A stretch of DNA of 64,000 bases from contig OY743190.1 in NCBI GenBank assembly GCA_963555705.1, positions 34,392,929 through 34,456,928 on the forward strand, in the 5' to 3' direction. Position numbers and translations under genes: made by a program. This DNA is from Ligustrum vulgare. Taxonomy: Eukaryota; Streptophyta; Magnoliopsida; Lamiales; Oleaceae. The notes under the pieces are model-generated. The model worked only from the letters and a program-made list of their open reading frames with translations, was not told the DNA's origin and did no database searches. Positions 38,068-49,648 of this stretch are shown here, in pieces. Each line of letters begins with the position of its first letter. The stretch's first letter is position 1.

Positions 38068-38998
38068 ATGGGAAAAATACGTTGGGGACGCATTTTGTGC
38101 AGCAGTCAACCACATACTGCACCACTCGTCGGAGCTTGTCCATCTGTTTTATCTGGATTTTAGTAAGCTCAGTCGTCCCGAGGAGGATGGCTCCATGGGT
38201 ATCACCACCACTATGCAAGTAATCTCTCTCTCGATCCATAAATACACAAAGATGCTGACTTGTTACTTCTCTTCAACACCGTAAGTGTTCTAGGTTTTGA
38301 AATTTATTTTAAACATGTTGTTAAGCAAGCGGCCGTTAAAAAGTGAATAATTGAGTCGTTTACTGGATTAAATTGAAGTTTTTGAGATTTTGGCTGTTGG
38401 TTGAATAAATCAATGTTTTAAAAGGCGTAATGCGTTGCGAGACGTCGAGGTTAAGAATCAAGAATCACAAGTTTAGACGTGTCAATGCGAAGAATAAACG
38501 ACATAATGCGTTTCGTATTTTTAATATTATTTTAATTATTTTAAGATATTAAATAAATTTTTATATAGAAAATAGATTTTTTACCTTTAAAAAAAAAAAC
38601 GTCATAATACGGGATTAAATGCGCCTAGGAGAGATTAGGCGTGACTAAGCGCTACTAGGCGGTCAAAAAAAAGTTTGATTGCATTTTTGCGCATACCACT
38701 TATTCGACGCCTTTTGACCGCGCATCGCTTCTACGTGGCCCACTTTAGAACACTGGAATAAATACACAGGCCATCAATGAGAAGATTCTTTCGCTCAACT
38801 ATGGAAACTCTAGAGCAGAGATTACGTCAATGGATGCACGAGTCCTTTGATAGGGGAGTGCAGGTTCTTGTAACTGGACTCCTTACTAGGACGGACAACA
38901 CAGTTTACAATTTTACTCAAACTTCCTTCCTCACACCACAAATAAAGGGGCAACTTTGTTCTAAATGACATTTTTCGATTTCTGGACGATGTCAAGAT
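38068..38998 (+). pseudogene. G3BP-like: G3BP-like gene fragment (NTF2 domain), frameshifted
   Basis: Two exons of an NTF2-like domain as found at the N-terminus of plant G3BP RNA-binding proteins (stress-granule, RNA-metabolism factors). Exon 1, to 38218, reads GDAFCAAVNHILHHSSELVH then SKLSRPEEDGSMGITTTMQ. Exon 2, from 38770, reads AINEKILSLNYGNSRAEITS, then GVQVLVTGLLTRTDN, FTQTSFLTPQ, and FVLNDIFRFLDD. The intron (38219-38769) keeps GT...AG, so this is not a processed copy. Breaks: a likely extra A near 38075, and frameshifts near 38839 and 38951. The RRM and RG-rich parts of G3BP are absent; a Copia solo LTR begins at 39023. Identified from recalled family motifs. Confidence 0.8.
38411..38755. 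mobile_element. 345-bp hAT-type MITE in the G3BP-like intron
   Basis: Perfect 8-bp target duplication GAATAAAT (38403-38410 and 38756-38763). Ends CAATGTTTTAAAAGGCG and, reverse-complemented, CAGTGTTCTAAAGTGGG are imperfect inverted repeats. Its right edge lies 14 bp before the intron acceptor. No coding capacity. Confidence 0.9.
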
Positions 38999-39218
38999 AA
39001 ATTCTTATGGTCACTGTAATAGTGTTGGATATTGGTTAAATAAATCGAGAATTGAAAATCGATTAAAGTGACTTCGTGTCGACTTCGGCTAAATACTCAA
39101 AAGCTCGGTCCGTTTAGACAAAATTGTTTGTCACATCGCCGCTTCGGAGTGCACATACGGGGATCGACGGCCCGGTCAGGTCGCGGGGGTGAGGGGCAGT
39201 ACCCCCTGTGAGGGTGAG

Positions 39219-39959
39219 TGATGAGAATCCAGGGAGTCAATCGAGTCAAAGTCAAACAGGTCAACCCTCTATCAGAATACCGGTGGGGTCCATGACAAGA
39301 TCCAAGGCTAAAGAGGTCCAAGAGTCGATGGCGGGACTCATTTTCAAGCTCCGAAATCAAGTCCACATGGAAGAGAGCAAGATCGAGGTCAATTACCTAA
39401 GTTTGGAAGCTCAGGACATTTCGGTCGACCGAAAGTTTCATCCGGTCGACCGAAACTCTACAGGATTTTGAGACGTAGCCTCAGGTGGGTTCGGATGACC
39501 TCCGTACGACCGAAAATGCCATTTCGGTCGACCAGGTGGTCGACCGAAAAGTTTCCCGAATGTTAAAACGGGGTTTTTTGTGCAATTTCCCAAACTTTTT
39601 GTCTTTCATTTCTTATATATACTTTGTAAAGCCCAAACCCTAGATAGTTTTTGTTGAACATTGAAGACTCCATTGAGAGCATTTGAGAGAGGTAAATCCT
39701 TTCTTCCCTTATAACTTTTCTTGGAATTTATTTCAACTTATATATTGAGAGTTTGTTCTTGTGTATTTGTTGATATTTATTCCACAAGTCTTGGTATTTG
39801 TCTTAATCTCTCCATTGGGTTAGGGTTAAATTTCCTTAGAATTTTGGTTAGGTTAAACTTGGGTCAAGATTCCTCATTTATTACCTATTTTAGCTTTTTT
39901 GGGTTGATACAATTTTGTTGTGGGAATTTTTAGTTTAATCACCAAAAGGGTTCGCATCA
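39219..39959 (+). repeat. Reina 5' LTR with GGTCGACC palindromes
   Basis: Contains TTTCGGTCGACCGAAA at 39419, a perfect palindrome, and further GGTCGACC copies to about 39550. Ends GGTTCGCATCA. Confidence 0.93.
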
Positions 39960-39961
39960 TT

Positions 39962-39973
39962 TGGTATCAGAGC
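39962..39973 (+). promoter_or_regulatory. Reina primer-binding site
   Basis: TGGTATCAGAGC, complementary to the 3' end of initiator tRNA-Met, two bases after the LTR. Confidence 0.93.
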
Positions 39974-40610
39974 TTGACTCTAAAATTGGTAGTCCTATCT
40001 TTACATTCATTGTTGTTGTTCTTGAGAGTTAAAAAAAAAAACGGAAATTACAAAAAAAAATTGGGGGAAATTATTTGCCCATGAATATTTCATGATTCCT
40101 ACATATTGGGCATTGTTGTTATTATCAATTTGAAAGTTTGTTGGGAATACATTTGAACAAACACTTGAAAATTCCAAACTATTTAAGTTTGCATCCTAAG
40201 TATTTGACAAAATGTTTCAAAGAGTGTTTTCATATTGAAACCTACCATTCAACTACCGAACACATTCCTAATTGAATTCCTTGTGTCTTACATCAAGTTA
40301 TTGTGACTATACCCTTGAAAATCTTATTGGCCAAGTTCAATTCCTCACTTCCTTGTATAATAGCAAGCAACTAAATTATACCTGCTATTGTGTCAATCCT
40401 CCCTTTTTTGCTTCCTTTATTGTTTGTGGAATTTGTGCTACACAAGATTTGAATTCTCAATTTAGTTGAATTACGTTCCTTGGAAAGTTTGGATAAGAAA
40501 GTGAGGAGTGGTAAAAGGCAAGAGTGGTGAGCTCATTAGAGGGAAAAAACCTAATTGAGTGAAACACGAGCAAACATAAATTTGTGGGGACACTTGCACA
40601 CTTACACTCC

Positions 40611-42350
40611 ATGGCTAGCGCACATACTTCGAGTGGACAAGATTCTAATGCACAAACTCAAGAGTTGAGGGATATGATACACGCTCTCACGGTTACCATG
40701 GCGGATATGGGGGGAAGATTGGAGCCAAGGGATGATAATGTTAGGAGGGGTGATAGGAGAAGGCCTAGGGATGAGTATGAGGATGATGATATTGATGATG
40801 ATGAATTGGAGAGTGAAGGAGGTAGTGACCAAAATTGGAACATGGGTAGGAATAGAGGAGGAAGGAATGTGAGGGGAGTTGGTCGAGATCATGGGAGGAA
40901 CCCTAGGGGTAGGGATGGAGTGGATGGTAACCTTGGTAATATCAAGATGAAAATTCCTTCTTTCCATAGGAAGAGTGATCCGGATGCCTATTTAGAGTGG
41001 GAAAGGAAGATGTAATTGATTTTTGAATGTCATAGGTACTCCGAGGATAAAAAGGTTAAGTTAGCGGTAGTGGAGTTTACCGACTATGCCTTAGCTTGGT
41101 GGGATAATTTATTACTCACTAGGAGAAGCAACTTAGAGGGTAGTGTGGATACTTGGGATGAATTGAAGAGCCTTATGAGAAAAAGATTTGTACCAAGTCA
41201 CTACTATAGGGGGCTCTATCAAAGACTACAAACTCTTACTCAAGGAACAAAAGGGGTTGAAGATTATTACAAGGAGTTGGAGAAAGCTTTGATGAGGGAC
41301 GACATTGAGGAGGATAGAGAAGCCACTATGGCTCGTTTTATGAGTGGGTTGAATAGGGAGATAGCCAATGTGGTTGAATTACACCATTATGTGGAGATGG
41401 AGGAGTTGGTCCACATGGCTATTAAAGTGAAGGCTCAATTGAAGAAGAAGGAGCAATTTAAAAGAAAGGGACAAGAAAAATTCTTGGGGGGTCCTAGTTC
41501 CAATTGGAAGTCTAAGTGGGGGAGTGAAAGGGTTGATAAGGCACCACTTAAGGACAATATTGAAACCTCCAAGGGAAAGGAAGTTAGCTTCGTCAAGGAT
41601 AAACCAAAGGTTGTTCCTACCACTTCTAGGAGTCGGGATATAGAATGCTTCAAGTGTAGAGGATGGGGGCATTATGCTCGAGAGTGCCCTAACAATAGGG
41701 TGATGATTATTAGAAATGGGGAGTGGTACTCGGAAGATGAAGAGGACGAAGAGGGGATGCCATGTAGAGGAGATAGTGATGGCGAGGAAGAAGAGGTGGA
41801 GGGAATTGTTAGTCCACCCAAGTCTTTAGTCACCATTAGGTCTCTCAACACCCAAGCCAAGATGGATGAGGAAGCTAAGCAAAGGGAGAATATCTTCCAT
41901 ACTAGGTGTCTTGTGAAGGACAAAGCGTGTAGTCTCATCATTGATGGGGGGAGTTGCACCAATGTAGTTAGCACTAATATGGTCGAGAGGTTGGGATTAC
42001 CTTTAATGCCACATCATAATCCTTATAAGTTGCAATGGTTGAGTGATTATGGTGAGTTGAAAGTAAGTAAGCAAGTACTACTTATTTTCAACATAGGGAC
42101 CAATGAGGATCAAGTACTATGTGATGTGGTGCCCATGCAAGCTACACATATATTATTGGGGAGACCATGGAAATATGATAGGAGGGTATTGCATGATGGT
42201 AGGAAAAATCGGTATAGTTTCCAAATAAATGGAAAACCTGTGACTCTCCTACCTTTGAGTCCGGAAGAAGTTTACAAGGACCAATTGAAACTCAAGGATG
42301 AGGAGGAGGAGGAAAAAGAAAGAAGAAAAAAAAAAGATGGAGTTGAGTGA
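40611..42350 (+). pseudogene. Reina gag and aspartic protease, one internal stop
   Basis: A single frame interrupted only by TAA at 41013-41015. Gag has IKMKIPSFHRKSDPDAYLEW, then YALAWWDNLL, then a CCHC zinc knuckle (CFKCRGWGHYAREC). The protease follows: IIDGGSCTNVVST in the active-site position and HILLGRPWKYDRRVLHDGR further on. An acidic and lysine-rich tail ends the frame in an A-rich run where the frame changes. An upstream in-frame ATG at 40584 is possible; 40611 is chosen because the gag-like part begins there. Gag forms the particle and protease matures it. Confidence 0.9.
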
Positions 42351-43879
42351 GGGACAAAAAGAAAGTGAAACAAAAAAAAGGGGAAAAAAATAGTGAGAAA
42401 AAAAATGAGGGGATGCAAGAAAAAAGAAAGAGAGCAAAAGAAATTGAGAAAAAAATGAATTTTTATGAGAGTAAAGGTGATGTGGAGAGAGCTTTAAAAG
42501 AAAATCATTCTATTCTTTTGATGGTGTATAAGGAGTCCCTCCTTACACTTGTCGACCCTCACACTTCCCTCCCCACTTTAGCTACTTCTTTGTTGCAGGA
42601 GTTCGAGGATGTCTTCCCGGAGGAGATGCCTAGTGGGCTTCCACCCATTAGAGGCATCGAGCATCAAATTGATTTCATCCCCGAAGCCGTCATTCCAAAT
42701 AGACCGGCATACCGAAGCAACCCGGAGGAGACCAAGGAACTCCAAAAACAAGTTGAGGAGTTAATGAGGAAATGATATGTTCGTGAGAGCATGAGTCCTT
42801 GTGCCGTTCCCGTGCTACTTGTGCCCAAGAAGGATGGAACCTTTAGAATGTGCGTCGATTGCCGAGCCATTAACAACATAACGGTAAAGTATCGACACCC
42901 CATTCCTAGGTTAGATGATATGTTAGATGAGTTGCATGGTTCTTGCATTTTTAGTAAAATTGATTTGAGAAGTGGATACCACCAAATTAGGATGAGAGAA
43001 GGAGATGAATGGAAAACCGCTTTTAAAACTAAATATGGTTTATATGAGTGGTTGGTTATGCCCTTCGGTCTCACTAATGCACCAAGCATTTTTATGAGAT
43101 TAATGAACCATGTTTTGCGTGCATTCATTGGGAAATTTGTGGTAGTTTACTTCGATGATATTTTGATTTATAGCAAAAATTTGAATGAGCATATTGAACA
43201 CTTGAGAAGTGTACTTTTGGTTTTAAAAGAAGAAAAATTGTATGCTAACCTCAACAAGTGTAATTTTTGCATGGAAAGTGTGGTCTTTCTTGGATTTGTA
43301 GTTAGTACTAAAGGAATAGAGGTCGATGAGGAGAAGATCAAAGCCATTAAGGAATGGCCCACTCCCACAAGTGTCACCGAGGTAAGAAGCTTCCATGGGT
43401 TAGCTAGTTTTTACCGTCATTTTGTCAAAGATTTTAGCACACTAGCTTCACCACTTACCGAGGTTGTTAAAAAACATGTTGGGTTTAAATGGGGGGAGGC
43501 GCAAGAAAAGGCCTTTAATGAAATAAAGAACAAATTGTGCACCGCCCCGGTTTTATCCTTGCCTAATTTTGATAAAACTTTTGAGATTGAATGTGATGCT
43601 TCAGGAACAGGTATTGGAGCAGTTTTGATGCAGGAGAAAAGACCAATTGCCTACTTTAGCGAGAAGCTCAGTGGAGCCGCCCTGAACTACCCCACCTATG
43701 ACAAGGAGCTCTATGCATTGGTAAGATCGTTAGAAACATGGTACCACTACTTGTGGCCTAGAGAGTTCGTCATCCACACCGACCATGAGTCATTGAAGCA
43801 CTTGAAGGGGCAAGAGGCATGCCAAATGGGTGGAGTACGTAGAAATTTTTCCCTATGTCATCAAATACAAACAAGGTAA
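42347..43879 (+). pseudogene. Reina reverse transcriptase-RNase H
   Basis: After a charged linker the frame encodes EFEDVFPEEMPSGLPPIRG, a TGA at 42773-42775, then [21 protein letters not shown], the catalytic [11 protein letters not shown], and [14 protein letters not shown]. RNase H follows with [18 protein letters not shown] and [13 protein letters not shown]. The frame is lost near 43825, apparently by a short deletion between GQ and HAKW. Polymerase catalytic residues are intact; the stop and frameshift prevent a full product. Confidence 0.93.
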
Positions 43880-45215
43880 GGAGAATGTGGTAGCCGACGC
43901 CCTTTCTCGAAGGTATGCTCTTATTACTACCTTGAGTGCTAAATTGTTGGGTTTTGAGAGCATTAAGGACTTGTATGCGCATGATGCGGATTTTGCTAGT
44001 ATATTTATATCATGTGAGAGGGTTGGATTTGGTAAGTATTATAGGCAGGAGGGGTTTTTGTTTCGAGAAGGTAAACTTTGTGTGCCAAATTGCTCATTGA
44101 GAGAGTTGATGGTAAGGGAGGCCCATAGCGGGGGATTAATGGCTCACTTTGGGGTAAGGAGAACCTTGGAAATCCTACAAGAACATTTCTTTTGGCCTAA
44201 AATGAGTAGAGATGTTGGGAGAATTTATTCTAGGTGCATAACTTATAGGAAGGCCAAGTCCAAGGTAGAACCACATGGATTATATACACCCCTACCTGTC
44301 CCTAGTGAACCTTGGACGGAAATTTCTATGGACTTCATTTTGGGATTGCCTAGGTCAAAAAGAGGCAGTGATTCCATTTTCGTGGTTGTAGATAGGTTTA
44401 GTAAAATGGCGCATTTCCTTGCTTGTCATAAAACCGATGATGCCATTCATATCGTCGACCTATTCTTTAGGGAAATAGTGCGACTCCATGGGGTTCCTAG
44501 GAGCATTGTGTCGGATAGGGACGTTAAATTCCTTAGCCACTTTTAGAAGGTCCTGTGGGGGAAATTGGGAACTAAACTTTTGTTTTAAACAACTTGTCAT
44601 CCCCAAACCGATGGCCAAACTGAGATGGTTAATAGAACTTTAACACAACTTCTTCGCACCGTCCTTAAGGGCAACCTAAAGAATTGGGAAGAGTGTTTAC
44701 CTTTTGTTGAATTTGCATATAATTGAAGTGTTCATTCTACTACTTCCTTTTCTCCATTCGAGATTGTTTATGGTTTTAACCCTTTAACTCCTTTGGATTT
44801 GATTCCGTTACCTATTGATGAAAGAGGTAGTTTAGATGGGAAGAGAAAGGCAGAGTTGGTAAAATCTCTCCACGAGAAAGTCAAACTCCAAATCGAGAAG
44901 AAGAATGAACAATATGCCTCCAGTGCCAACAAAGGTAGAAAATGAATGACATTTGAAGCCGGTGATTGGGTATGGTTGCATTTGAGGAAGGAGCGGTTCC
45001 CGACTCAAAGAAAATCAAAATTACAATCACGTGGTGATGGCCCCTTCCAAATCCTAGAGAAAATCAACGACAATGCCTATAAGCTTGACCTTCCTGGTGA
45101 GTACAATGTATCGGCTTCTTTTAACGTCTCTGACTTATCCCCTTTTGATGCAGGTGAAGATTCGAGTTCGAATCCTTTTCAAGAGGGAGGGGATGATGAG
45201 AATCCAGGGAGTTAA
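43830..45215 (+). pseudogene. Reina integrase
   Basis: Starts in the RNase H tail ([16 protein letters not shown]). The zinc-binding part has His-His-Cys ([19 protein letters not shown]), but the second Cys is Tyr. Catalytic residues are seen in [18 protein letters not shown] and [13 protein letters not shown]. Stops at 44544, 44586, 44724 and 44943 break it. The C-terminal part (GDWVWLHLRKERFP, then AYKLDLPGEYNVSASFNVSD) ends at 45215, overlapping the 3' LTR. No chromodomain recognised. Confidence 0.9.
45181..45193 (+). promoter_or_regulatory. Reina polypurine tract
   Basis: AAGAGGGAGGGGA immediately before the 3' LTR. Confidence 0.9.
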
Positions 45216-45946
45216 TCGAGTCAAAGTCAAACAGGTCAACCCTCTATCAGAATACCGGTGGGGCCCATGACAAGATCCAAGGCTAAAGAGGTCCAAGAGT
45301 CGATGGCGGGACTCATTTTCAAGCTCCGAAATCAAGTCCACATGGAAGAGAGCAAGATCGAGGTCAATTACCTAAGTTTGGAAGCTCAGGACATTTCGGT
45401 CGACCGAAAGTTTCATCCGGTCGACCGAAACTCTACAGGATTTTGAGACGTAGCCTCAGGCGGGTTCGACTGACCTCCGTACAACCGAAAATGCCATTTT
45501 GGTCGACCAGGTGGTCGACCAGGTGGTCGACCGAAAGTTTCCCGAATGTTAAAACGGGGTTTTCTGTGCAATTTCCCAAACTTTTTGTCTTTCATTTCTT
45601 GTATATACTTTGTAAAGCCCAAACCCTAGATAGTTTTTTGTTGAACATTGAAGACTCCATTGAGAGCATTTGAGAGAGGTAAATCCTTTTTTCCCTTGTA
45701 ACTTTTCTTGGAATTTATTTCAACTTATATATTGAGAGTTTGTTCTTGTGTATTTGTAGATATTTATTCCACAAGTCTTGGTATTTGTCTTAATCTCTCT
45801 ATTGGGCTAGGGTTAACTTTCCTTAAAATTTTGGTTAGATTAAACTTGGGTCAAGATTCCTCATTTATTACCTATTTTAGCTTTCTTGGGTTGATACAAT
45901 TTTGTTGTAGGAATTTTTGGTTTAATCACCAAAGGGGTTTGCATCA
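45194..45946 (+). repeat. Reina 3' LTR with a 12-bp internal duplication
   Basis: Same as 39219-39959 apart from scattered changes and an extra GTGGTCGACCAG unit near 45512-45530. That unit accounts for the 12-bp length difference between the LTRs. Confidence 0.92.
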
Positions 45947-46700
45947 GTGAGGGGGCAATGCCCCTGAAAGAGAATTTTGATTTCTCTGCATGTATTAAAG
46001 GGTATATTTGGCACTTCGAAAACCAATATCGGATGAATGAGAAATTACGAAAAAGGACGAAATCGGGTCAAAATATTTGACTGTGCGACTGCATGGTTGG
46101 GAAACCGTGCGATCACATGTCAAATTCAATTCCGATTTTTGAGTAAAACCGTGCGACTGCACGGACTATAATCATTCGGCCGTACGGCTGTCCGGTGAAT
46201 AAACACATTTTCATAAAAGTGCATGGTTTGGAAATGGTGCATAGTTTGGCTTCAACCATTTCGTCAACACCCTTTCATGGTCTATAAATAGGACCCTTTG
46301 GGCATCCTATTCCTCACAATTTGATATGCAAAACATATATTATCATCTCTTCTCTCCAAAAACAAAATCATTGCATTTGTTTTGATTTTCCTTCATTTCA
46401 TCCTTGGAGTACATAAGCCAAAATTTGGTTCGTTGTATTTGTGTTTTGGAGTGCTACAAACACAAGTGTAGCCGTTGTATCTTGGGAGTCGATTTCCGGA
46501 ATCCGTAGGCACCGTTGCGGGGCAAATTCGACTTAAGGACAAAGAGTCCAACTCTTACCTCGACTTTGTCACTACTTTTCTTCTTCTTCTTCTTGTTTGT
46601 ATTTTCCTTGCTGTTACACTGTTCAATTTTTGGTACGAATTTACAAACTATCTTTCTACTTGTTTTGGCGTCACTATTCACAAATTCATCCAACAAATAG

Positions 46701-47159
46701 CGGAAAATTAAACAATAAACCAGTTCTAAATATTTTTGCTGCAGCTATAGGCATTTTGTTTTGGTATTGTGGAATTTGAGGATACGAGTTCTTACGAGAA
46801 AGCAATTGAGGTTCGTTGTTTTTTGCAGCAGTGATGTATAAATATTAAGCGTCTGTTTGGCCCTCAAGTCTTCAGAACTTTTTTCAATTTTTTTGTTCAC
46901 AACAATCATTTTATTATTAAAAAATGTCTACAACTGTACTGATTAGATGTGACATTATTTCATTTCCAGATGCCATTTGTGGTCTTAATGTCATTTCTAC
47001 CCTTTGAAAAGTCAAACATTTTATTACATGTTCATATTTCACAAAACTTTTGAGGGTATTTTCGATGCACTTGGCCCAACTCACGTGAAATGTCAAAATA
47101 CTATTAAAAGAATCCAATGACATTTCCAGTAGCTTTTTACATTTTTTTTTTATAATATA
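46701..47159. other. Intergenic or former G3BP-like flank
   Basis: Directly continues the sequence interrupted at 39017. No further G3BP domain recognised. GCGTCTGTTTGGCCCTCAAG near 46849 resembles ends of plant hAT-derived elements, but no partner was found. Confidence 0.4.
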
Positions 47160-47162
47160 AAC

Positions 47163-48557
47163 CACTAGTACAGAAAGACTCAAGCACCATTCAGCTACAT
47201 TTTAATTTGTAATGATTATTTTGATTTAGTTTACACAATTTCTCATACCATTTTTTAACCATTCACATTTCCTCTCTCTAATTTTTAACCCCACATCTTA
47301 CCTCAAAAATACAAATAAATCAACAAATAATTTAAATTCTTTGATTTGACAACAAACATTCCATTTATTTTGCAAAAAAAGATTCCGAATGGTGCCTCAT
47401 TTGCGTCGGTTGTAAAAGACAACGCGTCGGTTGTAAAGGCGATGTATATGGCGCAGACGCGTAAATTCTTGACTATACGTGTCGGTTCTAAACCGACGCC
47501 TAAAGCTCGACTTTAGGTGTCGACTTCTGGCGTCGGTTGTAACTTCACAACTGACTCCGAAAGTGGTTTTTTTTTTTTTTTTGGTGTGGAAGCACCACAA
47601 TTCTTTCATTCATTCCGCTTTAACGTGGCCACTGCAGGTCATGGCCTGCAATTATCTGAATGTGTCCTACAATGTCCCAGGTCGCTGCAGGTCCTGACCT
47701 GCAATAACCTGAAAGTTGCATGCAATGACCTAGGTCACTGCAGGTCATGACCTGCAATCACCTGTAAGAGGAATCAAAATGCCACAATAAAACCAAAATG
47801 TTCAACCTCGACATATTCAAAACTCAAACACATTTTCAGTTAAATTTCAACATCATCAACTACTCCAAAATCAATTCCCAACTCCGAAAATCTCAAACTA
47901 AGATTCCATAACTTAACATCCCATAATTTCAATAGAACTCAAGTCATTCGAATATTACAATATATTCATCTACTAACTCAAAATCAACAATATAAAATTA
48001 ACATCCAAACTAAGCTAATAAAAAATTCATTTAAATCAATTAGCATATAAAATCATAAATTCAATCATAAACTAACAAAATAAATCAATTATATATATAT
48101 ATAATTCATTTGAGATTTTGTGTTTTTTGTTAAAGGAAGAGATAAAGAGAGAGGAGAGGAGTATGATGGTGGTGGAGGCGGAAGAATGGTGGTGGTGGAG
48201 CAGATGGAATGTTGGCTGTGGAGGCAGTGACGACATGGTGAGTGTATGTATAGTCGAAAGAGAGAAGCGGGAGAAGTGAAAATGAGAGAAATGCGCACAT
48301 TATTTGATAAAATAACGCGAACCGATGCGTGAAACTTAGGAATATGCGTCGGTTTATGAATAACCAACGCATAATCCTAAGTTTTATGCGTCGGTTCTTA
48401 AAACGTAACTTTCATCTTTACGCATCGGTTGTGTTATTACAACCGACGTGTGTTTTTTGATTGTATTTATAAAAATACCATCGTCCTTTTTATAAGCGTC
48501 GATTTTTAGTAAAATCGACGTATATTCCCCATTTTTTTGGTCATTTCTGTACTAGTG
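47163..48557. mobile_element. Non-autonomous CACTA element, 1.4 kb
   Basis: Both ends read CACTAGTACAGAAA (right end reverse-complemented), with target duplication AAC (47160-47162 and 48558-48560). Many subterminal copies of GCGTCGGTTGTAA-type motifs occur at 47403-47545 and 48325-48520. No transposase coding. Ends and motifs differ from the 9.7-kb CACTA, so it belongs to another family. Confidence 0.93.
47627..47771. repeat. 53-bp tandem repeat with an 18-bp palindrome
   Basis: Units start at 47627, 47680 and 47733 (GG(T/C)C(A/G)CTGCAGGTC). The third contains TGCAGGTCATGACCTGCA at 47739-47756, a perfect palindrome. Lies inside the non-autonomous CACTA element. Confidence 0.88.
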
Positions 48558-48659
48558 AACACTGTTGTGAACCAAAAAAAGTGTTCCAACTTGCGTGTTT
48601 GTTCTATGTTTATACCTAATTGCTGGGTTTTTTTTTCTTGGATATTTACATGTCCTACA

Positions 48660-49165
48660 GTCATGCCCTTAGACCATCTCCAACCATAAACACCAATTTG
48701 GTGCATCATTTGCACTAAAATGGTGCAAAACTCACACCATTTTTTGAACCCATCTCCAACCACATGTACCAAATATTACACTAAATCTAAATTTCGTTAT
48801 TTTATTATTTGTATTCGGTTCTTTATTGGTATTAATTTCGTTATTTTTAATGCATAATTAACACAATAGGAGATATGTCAACGTGGAAGAGGCTTAAATT
48901 TATAGACCAAAAAATAGTTTCAAAATCACTTCTCTTATTTTTTGGCAAAAGAAAAAAAAAACATATAAAGTTAAATGTCAATTTTGTAAATAATGTAATG
49001 ACAATATTGTAATAACTTGATGACATTTTTGTAAATAATGTAATAGACCATTTCAACTTGGTGTGTCACATTGCAATACACCAAAATGCTCCACAGATTT
49101 GGTGTTGGGTTAGAGACAATTTTTGGATCAAATTGGTGATTTTGGTGTTTTAGTCCATGGGTTAA
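48660..49165. mobile_element. MITE-like element, uncertain class
   Basis: Left side GACCATCTCCAACCATAAAC then ACCAATTTGG; right side, reverse-complemented, GACTAAAACACC then ACCAATTTGATCC. CATCTCCAACC recurs inside near 48751. Such ends are typical of short plant inverted-repeat elements, but the target duplication is unclear. Confidence 0.4.
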
Positions 49166-49515
49166 TATTCTAGCTAAAATGACATGCCGATGACAGGATT
49201 GTCCCTTTCACTTTCATTAGTTGTGGTCTACTATTTTTTGGCATATGGATGGGTCGGTTTGGTTTCAAAATTTTGGATTGGTTTCTTTTTCTCTCTTTCT
49301 TTTCCTTATTTTTTTTCTATGTCTTTTGGTTTATTTATTTTGGTTTATTATGTTCTTTTTTTAATACATTTGATAACATAATTATTATTATAATTTAAAC
49401 TAGTTGGTTTAAAATTAGTTTTCCCCTTCTTCTCTCACATACATCCTAAACCGTACCTCTGTTGTCCACTTAATTGGAATAAAACGTGAATCTGATTGGA
49501 AAATTACATTTCAAA
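49166..49515. other. Upstream flank of the ORMDL pseudogene
   Basis: T-rich, with pyrimidine runs near 49280-49330. No gene seen; it may hold the former promoter. Confidence 0.4.
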
Positions 49516-49648
49516 ATGGCAAATTTGTATGTACGTGCGGCGCCGACGACAGATCTGAATCGTAACATGGAATGGTTCACGTACCCCGGTTGCATGGCCT
49601 ATGGATGATCTATATTCTAATCTTGATCTTCTCGTGGATGGTGGGGCT

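Larger units (their letters stand above)
39219..45946 (+). mobile_element. Reina-type Ty3/Gypsy retrotransposon, complete but inactive
   Basis: 6728 bp. LTRs 39219-39959 (741 bp) and 45194-45946 (753 bp) start TGATGAGAATCCAGGG; target duplication GTGAG (39214-39218 and 45947-45951). tRNA-Met primer-binding site and purine tract present. Domain order is gag, zinc knuckle, protease, RT, RNase H, integrase (Ty3 order). RT/RNase H phrases match what I know of the Reina chromovirus clade. I see no chromodomain before the end of the last frame. Stops at 41013, 42773, 44544, 44586, 44724 and 44943, and frameshifts near 42340 and 43825, inactivate it. Confidence 0.93.
39023..46695 (+). mobile_element. 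Ty1/Copia solo LTR (940 bp) carrying a nested Reina element
   Basis: Begins TGTTGGATATTGG at 39023 and ends TTCATCCAACA at 46695, flanked by AATAG (39018-39022 and 46696-46700). Removing the nested Reina element and one TSD copy leaves 940 bp. TGTTGGAT/ATCCAACA are perfectly inverted, as in many Copia LTRs. TATAAATA at 46283-46290 with downstream sequence suggests a plus-strand promoter. No primer-binding site or coding belongs to it. Confidence 0.88.

Noticed and set aside
38777..38968. 63-codon ORF starting MRRFFRST as a separate small gene
   Set aside because: It is part of the G3BP-like exon 2, opened by the frameshift near 38839. The true exon frame starts at 38770 as AINEKIL.
49184..49381. 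65-codon hydrophobic ORF
   Set aside because: T-rich low-complexity sequence between a MITE-like element and the ORMDL start. No signal peptide or family pattern beyond the base composition.
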